Source of the DNA: Clostridia bacterium
GTDB taxonomy: Bacteria; Bacillota; Clostridia; Christensenellales; UBA1242
Length of the DNA stretch: 22,378 bases
Assembly: GCA_017537405.1 (NCBI GenBank)
Contig: JAFYKU010000017.1
Span: 1-22,378, forward strand
Direction: 5' to 3'
Shown here one piece after another: positions 1 through 6,307 of this stretch; positions within the stretch are counted from its first letter, which is position 1; each line of letters opens with the position of its first letter. The notes under the pieces are model-generated. The model made no database searches. It was not told where the DNA came from and worked only from the letters and a program-made list of their open reading frames with translations. The position numbers and the translations under genes were made by a program.

Positions 1-1794
1 ATCAACTACCCCACTATCTCCAGCAACCAACCCATAAACCTCTAAATTCTCACTACTAAAACCATTTTCTTTATCATATACTAAAGCAATTCCTTTGCTG
101 CCGTCATCAAACTCTGTTAAATTTTTAATTTCTAAACCATCAATTGCATAAACCGAATCAAGGTTAAGCGCCAAAGAAGCAAGGGATCCATTTGTTAATT
201 GATGTACACTTTTTGCGTGTAATGTAAATTTTAAATCATCATACACGACAAAATTTTCATGTGCGAACGCAGATTTAACAAACGAAACACGGAAAGTGTT
301 TAAATAATTTGCAGTATAATTTTTTTCAGATAGCATAACCCAGCTATTTGTCTCGCTAGACCAATAACCAATCTGTAAAATATTAAACAAACCGATTTCT
401 GAATTTGGATTTTTAGAAGCATCCCAACCATATGAAAACTTTTGTCCATTTGGATATTCCACATCTAAAACAAATTCAATTTCTGAATCAAAATTAACAA
501 CCTTACCATTTTCAGTATTTAAAGAAAAAGTATCATAATAATCACATTGACTATTTTTGCCTTCATAATAGTAAGCATTTACCGTATTTTTATCTGCAAC
601 TAAAGCGTAAGATAATACACCAAAATTCTCCCCTGCTGTATTAAATTCATTACGAAGACGAATATAAAAAGTTTTATTTATTTGAACATTTTTATCTTCA
701 GCACCATCAAATCTTATCGGCATACCATCTATATAAATAACAGGATAACAAACAACATTAATCGCAACTTCACCAAGATTTTGTCCAGCAGATAATTTAC
801 GCGTATATTGATCAAGGTGTTCTACGCGCACTATGGTCGAATCAGCACTAACAACTTTAAATTCATAATCTGAATTTGCGGATTTTCCATAATCCAAAGC
901 AAATTCAAAGATTGCTTTTTCATATTTGTCACGGTTTTTAATCAAGTCCCAAACATATTCTTTTGTTGTTTCAGCTTTATAAGCATCTACAGTTTTAATA
1001 TTAATATTTTTTGCTGCCGGAAATACATAAAACGGAATGTCTAACCATCCCGTCATTGCTGGCAATTTCGCCTGTAAAACAATATATTGATCAACGCAAG
1101 TTGCATCTTCAGTAACAGAAATTGCACCTTGTTGCAAAATAACGCCTGGATATTCTTCTTTTAAACGATATGTAACTGGAAATTTATTTGCTGAATAAAC
1201 ACGACCACTGTCTTCTGGATGAGCAAAGAATGTAAATTTATTTAAAATAGCATTAGACATCAAATTTAAAGGAGCTTCTCCTTGGCGCAAAGCAAAATGA
1301 GAATCCTCTGCAATTTTCATATCTTTTGCAGTCATATAAACATTAACATTAACACTTATTGTTTGCCCACCAGAAACGGTCGTAAAAACAATTTTTGGTG
1401 CTCCAGCATTTAAACCCGTTACTTTAAAATTATTAATACCAGTCATTGCAGCCTCTTCGGGCTCCGACACGGCCTCAACCTTAACCGCACCATTACTAAT
1501 TGAACTTTTATTTAGTTCAACACGACGGCTAGCCGTTTTTGGCAAACCACCAACTTTAATAGTAAAATAAGCAAACGATTCCGGCTTATCCACAATGCGG
1601 AAACCGCTATCAGTTGTCTCATCTTTAACAAGCTCAATGAACAAATCAATATTCGGTTTATCAACCGTTACCGTTACACTACCATAAACATCTTGTTGAC
1701 GACCAGAATTTTTAAAAGCGAAAACTACACCAAAAACAGCAGCAACAGCAACAATGCTAACTATTAACAAACTGGCAAGACTGCGTTTTTTCAA
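1..1794 (-). CDS. Large membrane-tethered surface protein, N-terminal part (partial)
   Basis: This open frame runs without a stop from 1794 to the left edge (598 codons), so the C-terminus lies outside the window. I chose the TTG at 1794-1792: it is the only start that follows a good ribosome site (GGGGG at 1805-1801, 6 nt away), and upstream in frame no ATG appears before a stop. The protein begins with two Lys and an Arg, then a hydrophobic helix at about residues 6-29, followed directly by extracellular-type sequence rich in beta-strand patterns, Asn, Thr and Gly. It therefore acts outside the cell, held by an uncleaved signal-anchor or exported after cleavage. The ectodomain looks like consecutive Ig-like or beta-sandwich modules, but I do not recognise a named family. 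It has its own strong promoter, which closely resembles that of the giant surface gene at 6308-13921. The ligand is unknown. Confidence 0.85.
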   Translation of the reverse strand, partial: MKKRSLASLLIVSIVAVAAVFGVVFAFKNSGRQQDVYGSVTVTVDKPNIDLFIELVKDETTDSGFRIVDKPESFAYFTIKVGGLPKTASRRVELNKSSISNGAVKVEAVSEPEEAAMTGINNFKVTGLNAGAPKIVFTTVSGGQTISVNVNVYMTAKDMKIAEDSHFALRQGEAPLNLMSNAILNKFTFFAHPEDSGRVYSANKFPVTYRLKEEYPGVILQQGAISVTEDATCVDQYIVLQAKLPAMTGWLDIPFYVFPAAKNINIKTVDAYKAETTKEYVWDLIKNRDKYEKAIFEFALDYGKSANSDYEFKVVSADSTIVRVEHLDQYTRKLSAGQNLGEVAINVVCYPVIYIDGMPIRFDGAEDKNVQINKTFYIRLRNEFNTAGENFGVLSYALVADKNTVNAYYYEGKNSQCDYYDTFSLNTENGKVVNFDSEIEFVLDVEYPNGQKFSYGWDASKNPNSEIGLFNILQIGYWSSETNSWVMLSEKNYTANYLNTFRVSFVKSAFAHENFVVYDDLKFTLHAKSVHQLTNGSLASLALNLDSVYAIDGLEIKNLTEFDDGSKGIALVYDKENGFSSENLEVYGLVAGDSGVVD

Positions 1795-1800
1795 GTTTTT

Positions 1801-1805
1801 CCCCC
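1801..1805 (-). promoter_or_regulatory. Shine-Dalgarno GGGGG(A) deciding a TTG start
   Basis: On the minus strand this reads ATTGGGGGAAAAACTTG. The purine run is 6 nt from the TTG, and its ATTGGGGGAA core also precedes the giant gene's ATG at 13921. It supports the non-ATG start. Confidence 0.7.
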
Positions 1806-1823
1806 AATGTTTTTCTTCTAACC

Positions 1824-1864
1824 TAGTATGCCTAAATTATATTTTTTATATGTCTATCAGTCAA
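1824..1864 (-). promoter_or_regulatory. Vegetative promoter of the left-edge surface gene
   Basis: On the minus strand, TTGACT (1864-1859) and a perfect TATAAT (1841-1836) are separated by exactly 17 bp, a near-consensus sigma-A/70-type promoter. Transcription should begin near 1829, giving a leader of about 35 nt. The -10 continues into TTAGGCATACTA, a block nearly identical to the one after the giant gene's -10. The promoter lies in the 82-bp gap downstream of the beta-solenoid gene, so this gene can be expressed apart from the four-gene unit. Confidence 0.8.
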
Positions 1865-1876
1865 GTAAAAAACAGC

Positions 1877-3448
1877 TTACTCAAGATAAACACTTTGGTT
1901 GCAATAAACTGTAAGTGCACCCGAAATAAAACCTAAATATTCCGGAACACGAATTTTGTTCGCCTTAGCTTCTTTTGTAAGGTCCGTTTCAATAATCATG
2001 TTATTTTCATCGTAACCATACTTACTGCTGCTGTTCGCTGAACTAGCACCGTATACATACATATTAAAACTATTACAGCTTTCGCTGTCTAATTTTAGAT
2101 TAACATTACCCCAGTCACTGTGTCCGCTCATATAGCCGCCAACTTTGATTACATTTTCAGTACCAACAACTTCATTAAACTGAGCTGTAACATTGGCCGC
2201 CCCTGCCCCATTTTCCCAATTTCGAACTTCAATATCAACTAAACCATTAATCCCTGATACATTAATGTCACCATCATAACCTCGAATTGTAATATTATTT
2301 TTTGTAGCACTTTTTCTAAAATGCACATTAATGTCACCACCTTGTTCTTCAGAACTTTTAATATAAACATCCCCTCGAACATTGGACAAATTAATACTTC
2401 CCGTTCCGTAATTAATCACATTTACCGATCCAATAACATTGTCAACTTTCAAAGTTGCGGTAGCATTTCGTTTGTCTTCAAATCCTGCAGTGAATTTAAT
2501 GCCACCAGCAAGAACCTCATTTACATCTAATTTACCGCTTTCGGTCAACATCTCAATTCCATTTTCCACGGTGCCAATATTCACATTAGCATTTGAATTA
2601 ACCTTTAAACTTTTTGCAGTATTTAATTTTAAATTTCCATTAGGACTAATTACTTCAACTGCCCCAGCAGTATCACCATTAAAGTTATTTTTCTTGCCTT
2701 TTATTTTCAAAGCACCACCGATTTCGTCTTGAAAAGTTTGTGTTCCATCTGAACCTTCCACTGTTACATCACCAGTAACTTTCGCTTGGCAATTTAATTT
2801 AATTTTATTTCCTTTAATATTGATGGTTTTAATACTTGAATTCTGTACAGCCAGGATATTAACATTTGCGGCACTTTCAATAACCAAGCTTCCTATTTTT
2901 AAGGCATCAGAAGAGCTTACCGAATTATCAACATAGGAAAAATTAACATCGCTGTATTGATTTTGCAAAACGAAGTCATGCGTGAAACTACTACTTTTTG
3001 AACGATGCGGTAAATTAATATAAACAGTTGTCGGTTTATTTTTCACCACCACACCAGATGGTTCCAATATTTTAATACGGTAATACGGCAAACTGTTATA
3101 AATGGTTTGCGTCCACTGAACCAAAGTACGATTCAAGCTGTTAAATGCAATACCTGTAGCCGACTCATTAACAACAATCGTTCCTTCACCTTGATACCCC
3201 TCATTCGACATTTTAACTTCAATTTGCGTTCCAGTACTTTCAAGGATAAAACGACCTTGCGCAAAAGCTTGTGTTAATTCATCATCGCGATAAACAATTT
3301 GCGTTTCTCGTTCCATAACTGCCCTTGCCCCAAAAATTGAAATGTTAGGAAACATAAACAGCACTCCAGTTGTCGCCCCTGCTGTAACAATGGCGGCCAA
3401 GAAAACCAACCCAATGATTGACACAAAACTCATTAAATCTTTTTTCAC
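1877..3448 (-). CDS. Membrane-anchored protein with repetitive beta-solenoid-like ectodomain
   Basis: A 523-residue protein starting at GTG 3448, 9 nt after the tadA stop; no strong ribosome site is visible, so translation may depend on tadA readthrough or coupling. An internal ATG (residue 6) is an alternative. Residues about 8-33 form a hydrophobic signal-anchor. Residues about 40-170 look like a globular beta region. From about 180 to 440 the protein is a run of short strands of the form I-x-V/I-x-G or N, with many Asn, Gly and Asp turns (for example GGALKIKGKKNNF and GDINVSGINGLVDIEV). This is the pattern of DUF4097/GIN-type beta-solenoids. Cys is nearly absent. It probably faces the cell exterior. 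Last gene of the CPBP2-CPBP1-tadA unit. I recognise the fold pattern, not a specific family or function. Confidence 0.8.
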   Translation of the reverse strand: MKKDLMSFVSIIGLVFLAAIVTAGATTGVLFMFPNISIFGARAVMERETQIVYRDDELTQAFAQGRFILESTGTQIEVKMSNEGYQGEGTIVVNESATGIAFNSLNRTLVQWTQTIYNSLPYYRIKILEPSGVVVKNKPTTVYINLPHRSKSSSFTHDFVLQNQYSDVNFSYVDNSVSSSDALKIGSLVIESAANVNILAVQNSSIKTINIKGNKIKLNCQAKVTGDVTVEGSDGTQTFQDEIGGALKIKGKKNNFNGDTAGAVEVISPNGNLKLNTAKSLKVNSNANVNIGTVENGIEMLTESGKLDVNEVLAGGIKFTAGFEDKRNATATLKVDNVIGSVNVINYGTGSINLSNVRGDVYIKSSEEQGGDINVHFRKSATKNNITIRGYDGDINVSGINGLVDIEVRNWENGAGAANVTAQFNEVVGTENVIKVGGYMSGHSDWGNVNLKLDSESCNSFNMYVYGASSANSSSKYGYDENNMIIETDLTKEAKANKIRVPEYLGFISGALTVYCNQSVYLE

Positions 3449-3457
3449 ATTTTTATT

Positions 3458-3850
3458 TTAGCGTTTCTCTTTAAAAAAAGCCACTAAAATGTTTTGCGCT
3501 TCTTGATTCGGTAATAACTCAGTTGGAGTTTGCCAATTCAAATTAGTCGTCGACTGAGCGCCAAAATAGACCTTTTTTAAACGCGCATTTAAAATTGCTC
3601 CCATACACATTTGACACGGCTCTAAAGTCACATACATTTCACAATCATTTAAACGCCATGATTTTAATTTACGACAAGCACGATTTAAAGCCACGACCTC
3701 TGCATGCCACAAACAATTACGCTTGCGTTCGCGTTGATTATATCCTTTGGCAATTATTTTTCTATCTTTCACAATCACACAGCCAATCGGAACTTCGCCA
3801 TGACGCTTTGCAATCTGTGCTTGCTTGACAGCCTCCTGCATAAAGTCCAT
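3458..3850 (-). CDS. tadA: TadA-like tRNA adenosine deaminase, short form
   Basis: A 130-residue zinc deaminase of the TadA family, which converts A34 to inosine in the wobble position of tRNA-Arg(ACG) in the cytoplasm. It has the expected order: GEVPIG near residues 18-23, HAE at 49-51 (His49 zinc ligand, Glu51 proton shuttle), TLEPCQMC at 75-82 (Cys79 and Cys82 zinc ligands), and FGA at 97-99. Bacterial TadA is usually about 150-167 residues. Here only about 27 residues, instead of about 46-48, separate FGA from the terminal FF motif. The usual stretch with the N-H pair and the G-V/I-L-x-E-E-C helix is largely missing, and Trp replaces the usual Ala before HAE. The ATG follows the upstream CPBP stop with no gap and has a GGGGGA site 8 nt upstream. 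Another small-substrate deaminase is a possible alternative. Confidence 0.8.
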   Translation of the reverse strand: MDFMQEAVKQAQIAKRHGEVPIGCVIVKDRKIIAKGYNQRERKRNCLWHAEVVALNRACRKLKSWRLNDCEMYVTLEPCQMCMGAILNARLKKVYFGAQSTTNLNWQTPTELLPNQEAQNILVAFFKEKR

Positions 3851-4927
3851 TTACCAAGTCCCCCACACAAACGACAAGACAGTCAAAGTAACACCCATAA
3901 AACAAACAGCCACTAAGAACGCCTTTTCCAACGGTCGTGCCTGCTTGGGTTGTTCAAATGTTTCAATGTAAGCCGCGGTTGCTTTCCAAGTCGGTAAACC
4001 CTGTATTATGCGCGGCAAAACTTCCTTTACCTTTTCAAAGTGATCTGTTGTAAATTGTTTTTCGGCAGCTAAATAACGCACTGTATAACGGTCTAAATTA
4101 CGGTTAAATTTATCACGAGCCATATGTCGCATAATTTCTCCAATAACCACAAAAACCACAACTGATGTGATAATTAAAGTCAAACCATTGCTAAATAAAT
4201 AAGAGAATAAATTAGCACCAGGCAGTTTTAAATCTTCCGCAAAACTCATATATGTCGCCAATGCATTATTTGTAAAATGCACAATAATGCTTCCCCACAA
4301 CGATCCAGAAGATAAAACTGTCACCGCCATAAACCAACCAAGAATTGTCGCATAAAAGAATTGTCCAACATTCATGTGCATTAATCCAAACAATAAACTA
4401 CTCCACAAAATTGCCTTCTTAACGCCCATTTGATGCATCATGCCATTTAATAAAATACCACGGTGTAAAAATTCTTCACATATTCCTGGCAATACGGCAG
4501 ATAAAATAATCGAAATAACTAAACCATCATACCCAGTAAAAGCATTATCACTTGAACTAAATTGATAACCAAAAGAGCGCAACAAAGTTGCAAATAAACT
4601 AGCAATAAAAATGTTTAGAATATATAAGCAAATCCCCAACACAAAGCACAGACAAACATTTTTAAACGAAATTTTATTCCAGCCAATATTATTACAAACT
4701 TGCCCCAATGTAATCGGTTCTTTGCTTTTTTTTCGTACCAGGATTAACAACACAAGTGGTATGGCAAACATTATAACAATTTGTGGTAAGACGCTGCCTA
4801 CGACCTCTGCTGACTTGTCAGACAAACCGCTAAAACATCCTACTGATGCTGATATATGTACCATCATTAACAATACAATGGCTGTTGTATAGATGATTAA
4901 AGTTGCTAAATAATGATTATTTTTCAT
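3851..4927 (-). CDS. CPBP family (CAAX/Abi) intramembrane metalloprotease with C-terminal extension
   Basis: A 358-residue polytopic membrane protein. The three CPBP (Abi/CAAX, Rce1-like) motifs are all present: EEFLHR at residues 151-156 (Glu-Glu and Arg), GLMHMN at 181-186 (His184), and HFTNN at 217-221. These residues form the metal site that cleaves substrates within the membrane. About seven helices surround them. After the core, residues about 240-358 add a further helix, a charged cytoplasmic stretch of about 65 residues, and a last helix ending at the C-terminus; this extension is not part of the basic CPBP domain. Its start overlaps the end of the upstream CPBP gene by 11 bp, with AAGGA about 10 nt before the ATG, and its stop abuts the tadA start. 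The substrate is unknown; bacteriocin maturation or immunity and membrane-protein processing are roles known in the family. Confidence 0.88.
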   Translation of the reverse strand: MKNNHYLATLIIYTTAIVLLMMVHISASVGCFSGLSDKSAEVVGSVLPQIVIMFAIPLVLLILVRKKSKEPITLGQVCNNIGWNKISFKNVCLCFVLGICLYILNIFIASLFATLLRSFGYQFSSSDNAFTGYDGLVISIILSAVLPGICEEFLHRGILLNGMMHQMGVKKAILWSSLLFGLMHMNVGQFFYATILGWFMAVTVLSSGSLWGSIIVHFTNNALATYMSFAEDLKLPGANLFSYLFSNGLTLIITSVVVFVVIGEIMRHMARDKFNRNLDRYTVRYLAAEKQFTTDHFEKVKEVLPRIIQGLPTWKATAAYIETFEQPKQARPLEKAFLVAVCFMGVTLTVLSFVWGTW

Positions 4928-5495
4928 ATTTCGGAATTCCTTTTTTGATTAACAAAATCACTGCCACAGTGGTAACAGCAGCCAAACTTATTGAAAGAAT
5001 TATATTCAACGCACTTAACGCAAAGACGCTATTACCAGCACCTGTTAAATATGTATATGTAATAATAAAGGCATTATTAATGAAATGAATTAACACCGTC
5101 CAACCGATTTGATGTGTTTTGATAAAAATCCACGCCAACCAAATCCCCATTAATAGTTGATATGCAACCTGTGACCATGACCAATGATAAACCATAAAAA
5201 TAACAGCGCTAATAACAATAACATACCAATCAGCCATTTTTGTTGCTTTCAACAATTTACACAATAACAAGCGAAAGATTAATTCTTCCAAAACTGGATA
5301 AGCAATTGCAACAATCATGAAGGCATTCCAAAAACCATTAACAAACAAAGTATCCACCGTATTCCGTGTCTCCCACCCCCAGCGAATGAAAACTTCGGCA
5401 CAAAAATTTTGAAACATTAAATATCCAAATAAACAAACAAAAGCTATTGCAACGCAACACAAAAAAACTCGTAAATTGCTCTTAACTTTTAACAT
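4917..5495 (-). CDS. CPBP family intramembrane metalloprotease, compact form
   Basis: A 192-residue polytopic membrane protein holding the minimal CPBP core: EELIFR at residues 70-75, His104 in the second motif (HWSWSQ), and HFINN at 137-141. It is a divergent paralogue of the next gene rather than a copy. I start it at ATG 5495. The open frame extends to a TTG at 5531, but that start would overlap walJ and carry the promoter inside the gene. No Shine-Dalgarno precedes ATG 5495. Instead a TATACT hexamer ends 7 nt before it, which predicts a leaderless mRNA. It heads the unit CPBP2-CPBP1-tadA-solenoid protein, and its end overlaps the next gene by 11 bp. The substrate is unknown. Confidence 0.85.
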   Translation of the reverse strand: MLKVKSNLRVFLCCVAIAFVCLFGYLMFQNFCAEVFIRWGWETRNTVDTLFVNGFWNAFMIVAIAYPVLEELIFRLLLCKLLKATKMADWYVIVISAVIFMVYHWSWSQVAYQLLMGIWLAWIFIKTHQIGWTVLIHFINNAFIITYTYLTGAGNSVFALSALNIILSISLAAVTTVAVILLIKKGIPKYEK

Positions 5496-5510
5496 ATTTT
5501 CTAGTATATT
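5482..5510 (+). promoter_or_regulatory. Predicted leaderless promoter of walJ
   Basis: TTAACT (5482-5487), a 17-bp spacer, and TATATT (5505-5510). The hexamer ends 6 nt before ATG 5517, and no Shine-Dalgarno is present. The -10 hexamers of this promoter and of the opposite one overlap by 4 bp, so polymerase can probably occupy only one at a time. Confidence 0.5.
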
Positions 5511-5531
5511 ATTAAAATGCTGAAAATCCAA
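5503..5531 (-). promoter_or_regulatory. Predicted leaderless promoter of the CPBP-tadA unit
   Basis: On the minus strand, TTGGAT (5531-5526), a 17-bp spacer and TATACT (5508-5503). The -10 ends 7 nt before ATG 5495, so transcription should start at or next to the start codon. The -35 is weak (3 of 6). It overlaps the divergent walJ promoter. Confidence 0.5.
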
Positions 5532-6305
5532 ACATTAAGTAGCGGCAGTGCCGGAAATATTACATATATAGGTAGTTCCTCTACCCATATTTTAGTTGAC
5601 GCTGGTTTGCCGCTATCGATGATATTAAAACTTATGAACCAAGCCCATATTGATCCGCATAGTATCAATGCAATTGTTATTACACATGAACACAGCGACC
5701 ACTTGAAAGGTGTAGCGGATTTTGTAACTCATTATAATATCCCCATCTATTGTCACCAACAAAGTGTTAAAATTTTAAAACGCAGTTTAAAATTACCACC
5801 CCACTATTTTATCGAAACTGAAAGCACATTTGAAATCGGCGACATTACAGTCAACAGTTTTACTGTGCCACACGACAGCCAATTTTGTCTTGGCTATACA
5901 TTCCAGCAAGACAATGCTACTGTGGGAATTGCAACCGACATTGGACAAATGACTGACACTATTTTAAGCAACCTTGCTGCCTGCCAAATCGTTGTACTTG
6001 AAAGCAACCACGATATCCAAAAACTTACAGCCAATCCTAAATACCCCGATTGGCTTAAGCGTCGCATTCTTGGCAATCGAGGCCATTTATCTAATATCGA
6101 TTGCGGACGCGCAATCGCTAAACTTTACCAAGCCAATGTATCACAAGTCATCTTAGCGCACCTAAGCGAAAAAAACAACACACCAACACTAGCCTATCAA
6201 ACTGTAAAACAATATTTACAAACACAAAACATCATCGAAGGCAAAGACATATTTATTGATGTTGCCTTGCAAAGCCAAATCGGTAACTGCTATTGCATTG
6301 AATAA
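5517..6305 (+). CDS. walJ: WalJ/YycJ-type metallo-beta-lactamase-fold hydrolase
   Basis: A 262-residue cytoplasmic protein, the usual length for WalJ (YycJ). The N-terminal LSSGSAGN (residues 8-14) and LVDAG (26-30) are typical of the family. The metal site HEHSDH at 57-62 gives His57, His59, Asp61 and His62, followed by VPHDS, a DIG motif and ESNHD, with a late HLS motif supplying the last histidine. In Bacillota WalJ is linked to the WalRK cell-wall control pathway and has been reported to act as a 5'-3' exonuclease in coordinating cell division with replication; the exact role here is inferred. Unlike the common arrangement it is not in a walRKHI operon: it stands alone, divergent from the CPBP unit. 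Its stop lies 2 bp from the stop of the giant convergent gene, leaving no room for a separate intergenic terminator. Confidence 0.88.
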   Translation: MLKIQTLSSGSAGNITYIGSSSTHILVDAGLPLSMILKLMNQAHIDPHSINAIVITHEHSDHLKGVADFVTHYNIPIYCHQQSVKILKRSLKLPPHYFIETESTFEIGDITVNSFTVPHDSQFCLGYTFQQDNATVGIATDIGQMTDTILSNLAACQIVVLESNHDIQKLTANPKYPDWLKRRILGNRGHLSNIDCGRAIAKLYQANVSQVILAHLSEKNNTPTLAYQTVKQYLQTQNIIEGKDIFIDVALQSQIGNCYCIE

Positions 6306-6307
6306 TT

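Noticed and set aside
1860..1885. Terminator after the solenoid gene (AGTAA/TTACT pairing).
   Set aside because: The possible stem is only about 5 bp, A/T-rich, and lies within the next promoter region, so I do not call it.
1754..1936. Small plus-strand open frame across the intergenic gap at 1795-1876.
   Set aside because: It lies opposite two real genes and the promoter, has no ribosome site, and its product has no recognisable features.
5496..5531. TTG start giving CPBP2 12 more residues.
   Set aside because: It would overlap walJ's start and the promoter. ATG 5495 fits the -10 spacing seen at other starts.
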